This document shows, piece by piece, positions 1 through 10,473 of a stretch of DNA of 64,000 bases (the first letter of the stretch is position 1; each line of letters opens with the position of its first letter). The position numbers and the translations under genes are program-made. The notes under the pieces are model-generated. The model saw nothing but the letters and a program-made list of their open reading frames with translations. It had not been told where the DNA came from and did no database searches. Location: the NCBI RefSeq assembly GCF_002151125.1, contig NZ_MDJZ01000003.1, positions 1 to 64,000 of the forward strand. Direction: 5' to 3'. The stretch comes from Clavibacter michiganensis. Its GTDB lineage: Bacteria > Actinomycetota > Actinomycetes > Actinomycetales > Microbacteriaceae.

Positions 1-53
1 CGCCGATGGTACTGCAGGGGGGACCCTGTGGGAGAGTAGGACACCGCCGGACT
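1..53 (+). rRNA. rrf: 5S ribosomal RNA, 3' end (partial)
   Basis: The first ~53 bases match the 3' half of an actinobacterial 5S rRNA. The segment around ACTGCAGGGGGGACCCTGTG and the GGGAGAGTAGGACACCGCCG block are the conserved helices before the 3' end. The gene enters from outside the window, so the rest of the rRNA operon lies upstream. A strong terminator follows within 20 nt. The exact mature 3' end is an estimate (plus or minus a few bases). Confidence 0.88.
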
Positions 54-70
54 TGATTTGGTAGTAACGG

Positions 71-103
71 GAAGGCCCGTCGCACATCGTGCGACGGGCC
101 TTC
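71..103 (+). terminator. rRNA operon terminator hairpin
   Basis: A perfect 15-bp stem (71-85 pairing with 89-103) closes a 3-nt ATC loop. It lies just after the 5S rRNA. No long U tract follows, as is common for actinobacterial terminators. Confidence 0.85.
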
Positions 104-441
104 TCGCGTTAACGCCCGCTGCATCGAGAACGACCCGTCATCTAGGTCATGCAGCCCCCGTCGTTGCCGTGGTCCTGCGACACGGCGGTCCTGCGTCGCC
201 GTCGGGTCGGGCAGCGCGGTCCTCTCCCCGCGAAGGTGCCGAGGCGCTTGTCTTCCGTGGCTGCATGGCACCGCATTGGATGCTCGCAGGGGCCGTACTC
301 GTGCGCGACTCGAGCAGCCGGCGCGGAGTAGTCGCCTGGGGGACCGCGTTCGAGAGCTCGCACCGGTTAGCCTGGGACCTGACTTCGGCGACACCCACAA
401 CACCACAGACATCATCTGGCCATGCGGCCGACAGGAGCACA
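104..441. other. Intergenic stretch between the rRNA terminator and the TPR gene
   Basis: This stretch holds no convincing gene. Reading frames across it have no ribosome binding site, and their predicted proteins look like arbitrary translation of GC-rich DNA. A TAGCCT hexamer at 368-373 could be the -10 of a promoter for the following operon, giving a leader of about 65 nt. That is inference from the motif only. Confidence 0.4.
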
Positions 442-2139
442 GTGAGCGACTCATCCGACCGAGACAGCCGGCCCGAGGGCCAGGACCGCGGATCGTCGCA
501 CTCTGCGCGCGGCCGCGATGCGGGGAAGCCGCCCTACGAGCGCGGATCCTCCGGCGCTCCGCGTGGTCCTCGCGATGGCGGTCGGACGTCGGGTGCTCGG
601 GGCGCCGCGGGAGACAGGCCGGTCCGCGACGGGGAGCGGAAGCCGTGGTCGAAGGACGGTGGCGCCGCGAGGCCGCAGCGTGACGGTGAGCGCAAGCCCT
701 GGTCGCGCGACGGTGCTCCGGGTTCCGGTGCGGCTCGGCCGGCTCGTGATGGGGAGCGGAAGCCGTGGTCGAAGGACGGCGGCGCGGCGAGGCCGCAGCG
801 CGACGGTGAGCGGAAGCCCTGGTCCCGCGACGGCGCTCCGGGATCCGGCTCGGCACGACCCGCCCGTGAGGGGGACCGGAAGCCGTGGTCGAAGGACGGC
901 GGAGCCGCGAGGCCGCAGCGCGACGGTGAGCGGAAGCCCTGGTCCAAGGACGGCGGCCGTGAGAGTGGCGGGCGTCCGCCCGGAGGACGCGACGTCGGTC
1001 GTGGTGGCGCTCGACCGCCTCGCGAGGGTGACAAGCTCTGGACGCGCGACGGTCGTCCGGCGCGGAACGATCGCGATGCCCCTCGCTACGAGGAGGCCCT
1101 CACGGAGGAGCAGCTGCGAGCTCGGGAGCTGCGTTCCGTGCGGCCGCGGCACGAGGATCCGGAGATCCCCGAGGACGTGAAGCCGGGCGATCTCGATCGG
1201 ATCGCCCGCAACGAGTTGAAGACCCTGAGCAAGGACAACGCCGAGGGCGTCGCGCAGCACCTCGTGATGGCCGCTCGGCTCATCGAGGACGATCCGGAGC
1301 TCGCGCACCAGCACGCCACCTCTGCCGCACGCCGGGCGGGTCGCATCGCGGTGGTCCGGGAGTCCCTGGCGATCACGGCGTACGCCGTGGGGGACTACGC
1401 GCTCGCCCTCCGCGAGCTGCGGACCTACCGGCGCATCTCGGGCAAGAACGACCAGCTCGCCCTCATGGTCGACAGCGAGCGCGGGCAGGGACGCCCTGAC
1501 AAGGCCCTGGAGCTGGGACGTTCCGTGCCGAAGGAGACGCTGCCGGCGGCGGAGCAGGTCGCGCTCGCGATCGCGATGTCGGGCGCGCGGCTCGACCTCG
1601 GCCAGGCGGAGGCCGCTCTGGCGGAGCTCTCCATCGCGCAGCTGAACCGCGACGTGGCCTACTCCTACAGCGCGGGTCTGTTCCACGCCTACGCGGAGGT
1701 GCTCGAGGAGCTCGGCCGTGGCGCGGAGGCCGAGGAATGGCGGCAGCGGGCGGACGCGGCCGATGCGGCGTTCGCGGATCCCGACGAGGGGTGGGATGAC
1801 ATGGTCGAGGTCGTCGAGGAGGAGCTGGGGGACGAGGACCCGGTCGAGGAGGGCGCATCCACCGAGGAAGGCGCATCGAGCGCGGGCGACGGACCCGATT
1901 CGATGGCGGACACCGAGCGCGCCCCGCAGGCAGCGGACGCTGCGGACGAGGCGGAGGAGGCCGGCGAGGCTGACCCGGCGGGGACCGCGGATGACGGATC
2001 CGGCGATCCCGTCGCGGAGGAGCCCAGCCCGCCGAGCGAGGACGGCGACAGCGCGGACATCGCGGTGGACGTCGATGACGAGCTCCACGCGGATCCCGCC
2101 GCGGACGCCGCTGGGGAGGGCGAGCACGATGTTCGCTAG
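442..2139 (+). CDS. TPR protein with a basic repeat-rich N-terminus and an acidic tail
   Basis: The product is 565 aa from a GTG start, chosen because CAGGAG lies just upstream; an open frame further upstream has no such signal. It has three parts. Residues 1-~210 are Arg/Gly/Lys/Asp-rich and hold six copies of an ERKPWS[K/R]DG motif. Residues ~230-450 are helical and TPR-like, with repeated Ala/Leu-rich helix pairs. Residues ~455-565 are an Asp/Glu/Ala-rich low-complexity tail. It opens the operon leading to recN and sits where M. tuberculosis has the TPR protein Rv1691. The function is unknown. The basic repeats look like a disordered nucleic-acid-binding region, which is inference. The stop overlaps the next start by 11 nt. 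Confidence 0.8.
   Translation: MSDSSDRDSRPEGQDRGSSHSARGRDAGKPPYERGSSGAPRGPRDGGRTSGARGAAGDRPVRDGERKPWSKDGGAARPQRDGERKPWSRDGAPGSGAARPARDGERKPWSKDGGAARPQRDGERKPWSRDGAPGSGSARPAREGDRKPWSKDGGAARPQRDGERKPWSKDGGRESGGRPPGGRDVGRGGARPPREGDKLWTRDGRPARNDRDAPRYEEALTEEQLRARELRSVRPRHEDPEIPEDVKPGDLDRIARNELKTLSKDNAEGVAQHLVMAARLIEDDPELAHQHATSAARRAGRIAVVRESLAITAYAVGDYALALRELRTYRRISGKNDQLALMVDSERGQGRPDKALELGRSVPKETLPAAEQVALAIAMSGARLDLGQAEAALAELSIAQLNRDVAYSYSAGLFHAYAEVLEELGRGAEAEEWRQRADAADAAFADPDEGWDDMVEVVEEELGDEDPVEEGASTEEGASSAGDGPDSMADTERAPQAADAADEAEEAGEADPAGTADDGSGDPVAEEPSPPSEDGDSADIAVDVDDELHADPAADAAGEGEHDVR
625..960 (+). repeat. In-gene tandem repeat, 120-bp period (54 + 66 bp sub-units)
   Basis: Six copies of the RDGERKPWS unit begin near 628, 682, 748, 808, 868 and 922. 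Spacing alternates between 54 and 66 bp, so the higher-order unit is 120 bp (40 aa). Copies are near-identical at DNA level, which makes copy-number change by slippage likely. Frame is preserved because every unit is a multiple of three. Confidence 0.85.
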
Positions 2140-3169
2140 GGCGGCGAAGGGCAGCGCCCCCCTCGAGGGCGTGGACGTGATCCTCGCGGACCTCGACGGC
2201 GTCGTGTACGCGGGACCGGACAGCATCCCGCACGCCGTCGACGCGCTGAACCGCGCGGCCGGCGACGGGATCCGGCTGGGGTACATCACCAACAACGCGT
2301 CGCGCACGGATGCGTCCGTCGCCGAGCACCTGAGCTCGCTCGGGCTCACGGTCGCGCCCGACGACGTCGTCACGTCGCCGCAGGCCGCGCTGCGTCTCCT
2401 CGCGGACCGGGTGCCCGCGGGATCCACCGTGCTGGTCGTCGGCGGCGAGGGGCTCGTGCACGAGCTCGAGAAGGCCGGCTACGTGGTCACGCGCTCCACG
2501 GAGGACGGGCCGGCAGCCGTCGTGCAGGGATTCGCGCCGGAGGTGGGCTGGACCCAGCTCGCCGAGGCCGCCTTCGCGCTGGCCGACCCGGACGTGGTGT
2601 GGGTCGCGACCAACACCGACTGGACCATCCCCGTCGCGCGCGGCATCGCGCCCGGCAACGGCACGCTCGTCTCGGCCGTGCACACGGCCGTCGGCCGCCT
2701 GCCCGTGGTGGCCGGGAAGCCGGAGACGCCGATCTTCGACGTGGCCCGCGAGCGCTTCGGCGCGACGCGACCCGTGTTCCTCGGCGACCGGCTGGACACC
2801 GACATCCTCGGGGCGACGCGCGCCGGCATGGCGTCGGTGCACGTGCTGACCGGGATCGACCGGGCCAAGCAGCTCCTGGCGGCCGAGGAGGACCAGCGGC
2901 CGACCTTCATCCTCGAGCACCTCGGGCAGCTGCACGAGCCGTACCCGGAGACGCGCTTCTCCCAGGAGGGCCGCGTGGCCACGGTCGGGAAGTCGTCCGT
3001 CCGCATCGCGGGCGATCGCGTCGAGGTCGTGAAGGACGGCGGATCGACGATCGACACGCTGCGTGCCGCGTGCGCCGTCATCTGGAACTCGGGGCGGCCG
3101 ATCTACGGGCTGGACGTGCAGGAGTCGCTGTACGTCGCCGCGGGCGTCGGTGCCGCCGGTCGGGCGTAG
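2129..3169 (+). CDS. HAD-superfamily phosphatase (NagD/PGP type)
   Basis: The product is 346 aa. Motif I is DLDGVVYAG near residue 20, the TNNASRT Thr/Ser motif is near 52, the lysine is in VAGKPETP, and the acidic motif is FLGDRLDTDILGA. The C2-type cap between motifs places it in the NagD/phosphoglycolate phosphatase group. The last ~80 residues form a separate C-terminal extension. The M. tuberculosis gene in this position, Rv1692, is known as a glycerol-3-phosphate phosphatase of lipid recycling, so a small sugar- or glycerol-phosphate substrate is likely. The ATG overlaps the upstream stop by 11 nt. Confidence 0.88.
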   Translation: MFARAAKGSAPLEGVDVILADLDGVVYAGPDSIPHAVDALNRAAGDGIRLGYITNNASRTDASVAEHLSSLGLTVAPDDVVTSPQAALRLLADRVPAGSTVLVVGGEGLVHELEKAGYVVTRSTEDGPAAVVQGFAPEVGWTQLAEAAFALADPDVVWVATNTDWTIPVARGIAPGNGTLVSAVHTAVGRLPVVAGKPETPIFDVARERFGATRPVFLGDRLDTDILGATRAGMASVHVLTGIDRAKQLLAAEEDQRPTFILEHLGQLHEPYPETRFSQEGRVATVGKSSVRIAGDRVEVVKDGGSTIDTLRAACAVIWNSGRPIYGLDVQESLYVAAGVGAAGRA

Positions 3170-3178
3170 CGTGACGGC

Positions 3179-3412
3179 GTGAGCGACGACCCGGATGACC
3201 GCGGCCGAGCGGGTGCCGTGCCCGACGACGACCGCGACGACCGCGAGGACCGCGACGACCGCGAGGACCGCGACGTCGCCGAGGAGCTGGTCTCCCGGCT
3301 GCAGCTCATCGAGGAGCAGCCGCTCGGCGACCGCGCGGCGTCCTTCGCGCTGCTGCACGACGAGCTGCGCGCGCGGCTCGAGGGCGGCGACGGGGCCGCG
3401 GCGCGTGGCTGA
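3179..3412 (+). CDS. Small conserved acidic protein (Rv1693 position)
   Basis: The product is 77 aa from GTG. The first ~37 residues are almost only Asp, Arg and Glu (repeated DDRED units). The rest predicts one amphipathic helix (LVSRLQLIEEQPLGDRAASF). It lies between the HAD phosphatase and tlyA, the place of the small gene Rv1693 in mycobacteria, and its end overlaps tlyA by 8 nt. No function is recognised. Its position in the coupled operon and the conserved LIEEQPL-type core argue that it is real. Confidence 0.68.
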   Translation: MSDDPDDRGRAGAVPDDDRDDREDRDDREDRDVAEELVSRLQLIEEQPLGDRAASFALLHDELRARLEGGDGAAARG

Positions 3413-4295
3413 CCCGGGCGACGGATCCGCCGACGCGGCCCCGGCCCCGGCCCCGGCCGCGCCCGCGCCCGGCGAGGCGCTCGGCGGCGCCCTCCGGCTC
3501 GACGCCGCCCTGCCGGCCCTCGGCCTCGCGCGCTCGCGCACGCACGCCGCCCGTCTCATCGCGGACGGGCTCGTGACGGTCGACGGGCGCGGGGTCGTCA
3601 AGGCGTCGTACCGGGTGATGCCCGGATCCGTCGTCGAGGTGGCCGGGACGGACGCCTACGTGAGCCGCGGCGCCCACAAGCTCGTCGGCGCGCTCGACGC
3701 CTTCCCCGAGGTGGTCGTCGCCGGTCGGCTGGCGCTCGACGTCGGCGCGTCCACCGGCGGGTTCACGCAGGTGCTCCTCGAGCGGGGCGCGCGGCGCGTG
3801 ATCGCGCTCGACGTGGGGCACGGTCAGCTCGATCCGCTCATCCGCGAGGATCCGCGCGTCGACGTCGTCGAGGGGTTCAACGTGCGCGACCTCACGCCGG
3901 AGTCCCTCGCCGGCGTGACCCCCGACGACCTCGCGGGGGAGCGGCCCGCGCTCGTCGTGGGCGACCTCTCCTTCATCTCGCTCGGGCTCGTGCTGCCGGC
4001 CATCGCCCGCACGATGGCGGAGGACGCGGACGTCGTGCTGCTCGTCAAGCCGCAGTTCGAGGTGGGGCGGACGGGGATCCGCGAGGGCATCGTGCACGAC
4101 GCCGGGCTCCGCGACGACGCGGTGATGCGGGTGCTCTGGGCGGCCTGGGACCTGGGGCTCGGCACGGCCGGCCTCGTCTCCTCCCCGATCGTCGGCGGCG
4201 CCGGGAACCACGAGTACCTCGCCTGGTTCAGCGGTCGTGCCGGTGGCAATCCGACACAATGGAGATCGACGTCGAACGAGATCACAGGAGCGTGA
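3405..4295 (+). CDS. tlyA: TlyA-family 16S/23S rRNA 2'-O-methyltransferase
   Basis: The product is 296 aa. Residues ~30-95 form an S4 RNA-binding domain (RLDAALPALGLARSRTHAAR, then DGLVTVDG). An FtsJ-like Rossmann methyltransferase follows, with the SAM motif LDVGASTGGFTQVLLE and the catalytic-region signature LLVKPQFE. TlyA enzymes add 2'-O-methyl groups to cytidines of 16S and 23S rRNA at the subunit interface; loss gives capreomycin resistance in mycobacteria. The GTG at 3405 was chosen by operon overlap. An Ala/Pro-rich stretch of ~20 residues precedes the S4 domain. Confidence 0.93.
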   Translation: MADPGDGSADAAPAPAPAAPAPGEALGGALRLDAALPALGLARSRTHAARLIADGLVTVDGRGVVKASYRVMPGSVVEVAGTDAYVSRGAHKLVGALDAFPEVVVAGRLALDVGASTGGFTQVLLERGARRVIALDVGHGQLDPLIREDPRVDVVEGFNVRDLTPESLAGVTPDDLAGERPALVVGDLSFISLGLVLPAIARTMAEDADVVLLVKPQFEVGRTGIREGIVHDAGLRDDAVMRVLWAAWDLGLGTAGLVSSPIVGGAGNHEYLAWFSGRAGGNPTQWRSTSNEITGA

Positions 4296-4300
4296 GCGAA

Positions 4301-5218
4301 GTGGCTGGACCCGCGAGGCACATCCTGGTCGTCTCCCACACGGGGCGCCGCGACTCCATCGACGCCGCGCTCAGCGTGTGCGGCCAGCTCGCGGAGGCCG
4401 ACGTGCAGCTCGTGCTCACGGCCGAGGAGAAGGCCGACATCCTGCCGTTCGCGCCCGGCATGCAGGGCGTCGCGGTCCTCGGGCAGGACGTCCAGACGGC
4501 GGACCTGGAGATCGTCATCGTCCTCGGCGGCGACGGCACCATCCTCCGCTCGGCCGAGCTCGTGCGCGGCACCTCGGTCCCGCTGCTCGGGGTGAACCTC
4601 GGCCACGTCGGGTTCCTCGCGGAGAGCGAGCGGGAGGACCTCGCGGCCACCGTGCGCCGCGTGCTCGACCGCGACTACACGGTCGAGGAGCGCATGACGC
4701 TCGACGTCACGCTCAAGGTCGGAGCCGACATCGTCTACCGCACCTGGGCGCTCAACGAGGCGACCGTCGAGAAGGCCAGCCGCGAGCGGATGCTCGAGGT
4801 GGTCGTGGAGATCGACGGCCGGCCGCTCGCGTCCTACGGCTGCGACGGCATGGTGGTGTCGACGCCCACGGGATCCACCGCGTACGCGTTCTCGGCCGGC
4901 GGCCCCATCGTGTGGCCGAGCCTCGAGGCGATGCTCGTCGTGCCGCTCAGCCCGCACACGCTCTTCGCGCGCTCGCTCGTCGTGGGCCCGGAGTCCACGG
5001 TCGCCGTCGAGGTGCTCAGCCGCACCTCCGGATCCGGCGTGCTCTGGTGCGACGGACGCCGCACGCGCGACATGCCGCCGGGCGCGCGCGTCGAGGCCCG
5101 CAGGTCGCCCATCCCCGTGCGCCTCGCGCGCCTCAAGCAGTCGCCGTTCACCGACCGCCTCGTCAACAAGTTCGAGCTGCCGGTCACCGGCTGGAGGGGG
5201 CCGGTCGACCGTGATTGA
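4301..5218 (+). CDS. nadK: NAD kinase (ATP/polyphosphate-NAD kinase)
   Basis: The product is 305 aa from the GTG at 4301, which has AGGAG ten bases upstream. Alternatives are GTG 4292, overlapping the tlyA stop, and ATG 4259. It phosphorylates NAD+ to NADP+. It has the diagnostic VLGGDGTILR motif near residue 70, the ALNEATVEK region, and the conserved segment STPTGSTAYAFSAGGPI. The C-terminal PFTDRLVNKFELPVTGWRG closely resembles actinobacterial NadK ends. It sits between tlyA and recN as in other actinobacteria, and its stop overlaps recN by 8 nt. Confidence 0.94.
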   Translation: MAGPARHILVVSHTGRRDSIDAALSVCGQLAEADVQLVLTAEEKADILPFAPGMQGVAVLGQDVQTADLEIVIVLGGDGTILRSAELVRGTSVPLLGVNLGHVGFLAESEREDLAATVRRVLDRDYTVEERMTLDVTLKVGADIVYRTWALNEATVEKASRERMLEVVVEIDGRPLASYGCDGMVVSTPTGSTAYAFSAGGPIVWPSLEAMLVVPLSPHTLFARSLVVGPESTVAVEVLSRTSGSGVLWCDGRRTRDMPPGARVEARRSPIPVRLARLKQSPFTDRLVNKFELPVTGWRGPVDRD

Positions 5219-6926
5219 GGAGATCACCATCCGCGACCTCGGGGTGATCGGCCAGGCCACGCTGCCGCTCGGGCCCGGCTTCACGGCCGTCACGGGCGAG
5301 ACCGGCGCCGGCAAGACCATGGTCGTCACCGCCCTCGGCCTGCTGCTCGGCGCGCGCGCCGACTCCGGCGCCGTGCGGCAGGGCAGCGAGCGCGCGGTCG
5401 TGGAGGGCCGCTGGATCATCGCGGCCGACGGTCCCGTGCCCGAGCGCGTGCGCGACGCCGGGGGAGACGTGGATCCCTTCGGCGACGGCACGCGCGGCGA
5501 GCTCATCGTCACGCGGCAGCTGTCGTCCGAGGGGCGCAGCCGCGCGTCGGTCGGGGGTCGGGGCGCGCCGGCGGCGCTGCTGACCGAGATCGGCGAGCAG
5601 CTCGTCGTGGTGCACGGCCAGTCCGACCAGATGCGGCTGCGGTCGTCCACCGCGCAGCGTCAGGCGCTCGACCGGTTCGCCGGATCCGCGCTCGCGCCCG
5701 TGCTCGGCGAGTACCAGGACGTGTTCCGCCGCTGGCAGGGCGCCCGCGCGGAGCTCGACCGGCTCGTCACGGAGCAGGACGCCCGCACGCGCGAGGCCGA
5801 GGAGCTGCGCGCGGCGATCGACGCCATCGAGGCCGTGGCGCCGCAGCCCGGCGAGGACGAGGAGCTGCGCGAGCGCATCGACCGCCTCACGAACCTCGAG
5901 GACCTGCGCGCCGCCGCGTCCGCCGCGCACGAGCTCATGTCGTCCGAGGACGCGGCAGGCGAGATGGCGGACGCCGCGTCCGTGCTCGACACCGCGCACC
6001 GCCGCCTCGACCGGGTGGCCGCGCACGATCCGGGCCTCGCCGAGATCATCGAGTCGCTCGACAGCGCGCGGATCCTGGTGTCCGAGATCGCCGTGCAGCT
6101 GTCCGGCTACCTGGCGGGGCTCGACGCCGACGGCGCCCGTGAGCTGGAGACGCTGCAGGACCGCCGCGCGGAGCTCGCGGCCCTCACGCGCGCCCACGGC
6201 CCCACGGTCGAGGACGCGCTCGCGTTCCTCGACACCGGCAGCGCGCGGCTCCTGGAGCTCGACGGCGACACCGACCGCATCGACCTGCTGCGCGTCGAGG
6301 TGGAGCGCGACGAGCAGCTCGTGGTCGAGCTCGCCGCGCGCGTCACCGCGGTCCGCGCGGAGGCGGGCGCGCGGCTCGCCGCGGCCGTCACGACGGAGCT
6401 CGGCATGCTCGCCATGGCCGACGCGTCGCTCGAGGTGCGCGTGTCGCCGCGGGAGGAGCCCGCGCTGTCGGGTGCCGACCGGGTGGAGATCCTGCTGCGG
6501 CCGCACGCCGGCGCCGAGGCGCGTCCGCTCGGGCGCGGGGCGTCGGGCGGCGAGCTGTCGCGCGTGATGCTCGCCATCGAGGTCGTCGTGGCGGGCGACG
6601 ACCCGGTCCCCACCTTCGTGTTCGACGAGGTCGACGCGGGCGTCGGCGGTGCCGCGGCCATCGAGATCGGCCGGCGGCTGGCGCGGCTCGCCGAGCGCGC
6701 CCAGGTCATCGTCGTCACGCACCTCGCGCAGGTCGCCGCCTTCTCGACCAACCACCTCCGCGTCGTCAAGGGCGGCGACGGGCAGGTCACGGCGTCCAGC
6801 GTCACGCAGCTCGAGGGCGACGCCCGGATCCAGGAGATGGCGCGCCTGCTCTCCGGCCTGCCGGACAGCGAGAGCGGCCTCGCGCATGCCCGCGAGCTCG
6901 TGGAGACCGCGGCGTCCCTCCGCTGA
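5211..6926 (+). CDS. recN: DNA repair protein RecN
   Basis: The product is 571 aa, an SMC-like ATPase for double-strand-break repair. It has Walker [11 protein letters not shown] near residue 29, a central coiled-coil region rich in Glu/Arg/Ala, the ABC signature [12 protein letters not shown] near 445 and Walker [14 protein letters not shown] near 468. The length fits the family. A GGAGGGGG ribosome binding site lies ~15 nt before the GTG start, inside the end of nadK. It is the last gene of the first operon. No LexA-type operator is possible at its own start because the start lies inside nadK. Confidence 0.95.
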   Translation: MIEEITIRDLGVIGQATLPLGPGFTAVTGETGAGKTMVVTALGLLLGARADSGAVRQGSERAVVEGRWIIAADGPVPERVRDAGGDVDPFGDGTRGELIVTRQLSSEGRSRASVGGRGAPAALLTEIGEQLVVVHGQSDQMRLRSSTAQRQALDRFAGSALAPVLGEYQDVFRRWQGARAELDRLVTEQDARTREAEELRAAIDAIEAVAPQPGEDEELRERIDRLTNLEDLRAAASAAHELMSSEDAAGEMADAASVLDTAHRRLDRVAAHDPGLAEIIESLDSARILVSEIAVQLSGYLAGLDADGARELETLQDRRAELAALTRAHGPTVEDALAFLDTGSARLLELDGDTDRIDLLRVEVERDEQLVVELAARVTAVRAEAGARLAAAVTTELGMLAMADASLEVRVSPREEPALSGADRVEILLRPHAGAEARPLGRGASGGELSRVMLAIEVVVAGDDPVPTFVFDEVDAGVGGAAAIEIGRRLARLAERAQVIVVTHLAQVAAFSTNHLRVVKGGDGQVTASSVTQLEGDARIQEMARLLSGLPDSESGLAHARELVETAASLR

Positions 6927-6976
6927 GCGGACGACCCGCGGCGCGGCGAGGGTGTCGCGGCGTCCCGAATCCCACG

Positions 6977-6982
6977 TAGGAT
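6977..6982 (+). promoter_or_regulatory. Putative -10 box of pyrG
   Basis: TAGGAT lies 8 nt before the pyrG GTG, in the 64-nt recN-pyrG gap. It fits the actinobacterial TANNNT -10. The transcript would start at or within 2 nt of the start codon and so be nearly leaderless. No good -35 is visible. Confidence 0.5.
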
Positions 6983-6990
6983 GGAAGCCC

Positions 6991-8729
<1,739 letters not shown>

Positions 8730-8733
<4 letters not shown>

Positions 8734-9419
8734 CCGACGCCGCCGCGGGATCCCCGGCGGACGGGCTGCACGACGACGAGGTCGCGTACGACATCACGTC
8801 GAGCGAGCGCGTCTTCGCGGGGAGGATCTGGGACATCCGGCGCGAGACCTTCGCGTACGGCGACGGCGAGATCACGCGGGAGTACGTCGACCACACGGGC
8901 GCCGTCGCGGTGCTCGCGATCGACGACGAGGACCGCGTGCTCCTCATCAAGCAGTACCGGCACCCCGTGCGCATGCGCGAGTGGGAGATCCCCGCGGGGC
9001 TCCTCGACGTGACCGACGAGCCGCCGCTCCAGGCCGTCCAGCGCGAGCTGGCCGAGGAGGCCGACCTGGTCGCCGCCGAGTGGAGCGTGCTCGCCGAGTA
9101 CTACACGACGCCCGGCGGCAGCGACGAGGCGATCCGCGTGTACCTCGCGCGCGGGCTCACCCCCACGGCGCAGGCGTTCGCGCGCACCGACGAGGAGGCC
9201 GACATCGAGACGCGCTGGGTGGACCTCGACGAGGTCGTCACGGCGGTGCTCGAGCGGCGGATCCAGAACCCGTCGACCGTGATCGCGGTGCTGCAGGCGC
9301 ACGTCGCGCGCTCGCGCGGCTGGGCGACGCTGGGTCCCGCCGACGCCCCGTGGCCGCGGCACCCGAAGCTCCGCGGCGGCGACGGCGACGGCGACGGCGG
9401 GGTCGCGTCCGGCTCGTGA
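8730..9419 (+). CDS. NUDIX hydrolase, ADP-ribose pyrophosphatase type
   Basis: The product is 229 aa. The NUDIX box is the variant [21 protein letters not shown], with the REL-EE core intact. The preceding [22 protein letters not shown] strand and the [11 protein letters not shown] loop are typical of ADP-ribose pyrophosphatases. It occupies the Rv1700 position between pyrG and xerD. It probably cleaves ADP-ribose to AMP and ribose 5-phosphate. The last ~25 residues are a Gly/Asp low-complexity tail. The start is a 4-nt GTGA overlap with pyrG. Confidence 0.9.
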
Positions 9420-10402
9420 CCGACGCGGCCCAGGGATCCGGGGGAGCGGTGCCCGACGCCGTGCCCGAGGTCCCGGTCGCGCTGCGGCGGGCCGTCGACC
9501 GCTGGCTCCGGCACGTCGAGGTGGAGCGCGGCCTGTCCCGCAACACGATCCAGGCCTACCGCCGCGACCTCGCGCGGTACACGGCGCACCTCGCGGCCGA
9601 GGGCGTCGCGGATCCCGCCGGTGCGACGGCGAGCCACGTCGCCGGCTTCGCGCAGCGCCTCCGCGATCCCGAGCGCGACGGCCTGACGGCGTCGTCGCTC
9701 GCGCGCATGCTGTCGAGCGTGCGGTCGTTCCACCGCTTCCTCGTGGAGGAGGGCATCGTCGAGGTGGACGTGTCCGCCGACCAGAAGCCGCCCAAGCTGC
9801 CGAGCCGCCTCCCGAAGGCCGTCTCCATCGAGACCATGGGGCGGATCCTCGACGCGACCGACGGCGACGAGCCGCTCCGGGTGCGCGACAAGGCCCTCCT
9901 CGAGCTGCTGTACGCGACGGGCGCGCGCGTCAGCGAGATCACCGCGCTGACGGTCGACGACGTGCTCGGCCCCGACGGCGCGGCCGACGAGCTGGTGCGG
10001 GTGCTCGGCAAGGGCGGCAAGCAGCGGATCGTGCCCGTCGGATCCTTCGCGCGCCGAGCCGTCGACGCCTACCTCGTGCGCGTCCGCCCGATCCTCGCCG
10101 CGCGCGGCACCGCGACGCCCGCGCTCTTCCTGGGCTTGCGCGGCCACGCGCTCTCGCGGCAGAACGCGTGGCTCGTGATCAAGGCCGCCGCCGAGCGCGC
10201 CGGCGTCACCGAGGAGATCTCGCCGCACACCTTCCGCCACTCGTTCGCCACGCACCTCATCGCGGGCGGCGCCGACGTGCGCGTGGTGCAGGAGCTGCTC
10301 GGCCACTCGTCGGTCGCGACGACGCAGATCTACACGCGCGTGACCGTCGACACCCTGCGCGACGTCTACACGACCGCGCACCCGCGTGCCCGCCGGGCGT
10401 GA
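9416..10402 (+). CDS. xerD: Tyrosine recombinase XerD
   Basis: The product is 328 aa and acts with XerC at dif to resolve chromosome dimers. The N-terminal SAM-like domain includes VERGLSRNTIQAYRRDL. The catalytic residues are Arg in ATGARVSEIT, Lys in GKGGKQRIVP, HTFRHSFATHL, and the final His/Tyr in LGHSSVATTQIYTRV. Its place after pyrG and the NUDIX gene matches mycobacterial xerD (Rv1701), so it is the housekeeping enzyme and not a phage integrase. It overlaps the NUDIX gene by 4 nt. Confidence 0.95.
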   Translation: MTDAAQGSGGAVPDAVPEVPVALRRAVDRWLRHVEVERGLSRNTIQAYRRDLARYTAHLAAEGVADPAGATASHVAGFAQRLRDPERDGLTASSLARMLSSVRSFHRFLVEEGIVEVDVSADQKPPKLPSRLPKAVSIETMGRILDATDGDEPLRVRDKALLELLYATGARVSEITALTVDDVLGPDGAADELVRVLGKGGKQRIVPVGSFARRAVDAYLVRVRPILAARGTATPALFLGLRGHALSRQNAWLVIKAAAERAGVTEEISPHTFRHSFATHLIAGGADVRVVQELLGHSSVATTQIYTRVTVDTLRDVYTTAHPRARRA

Positions 10403-10416
10403 CGAGCCCTCCCCGG

Positions 10417-10422
10417 TAGACT
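10417..10422 (+). promoter_or_regulatory. Putative -10 box of the parA-scpAB operon
   Basis: TAGACT lies in the 71-nt gap between xerD and parA and would give a leader of about 45 nt. It is supported only by the TANNNT match and by being in the first non-coding gap before a new transcription unit. Confidence 0.35.
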
Positions 10423-10473
10423 CGCAGGATCCGGCGGACCCCCGCGCCGGACGAGCGGCAGGAAGAGATCCAC

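Noticed and set aside
625-960. CRISPR-like array
   Set aside because: The repeats are in frame within a gene, alternate 54 and 66 bp, and have no unique spacers.
9416-10402. XerD as a sign of a phage or integrative element
   Set aside because: Gene order (pyrG, NUDIX, xerD, parA, scpAB) matches the housekeeping locus, and base composition is that of the host.
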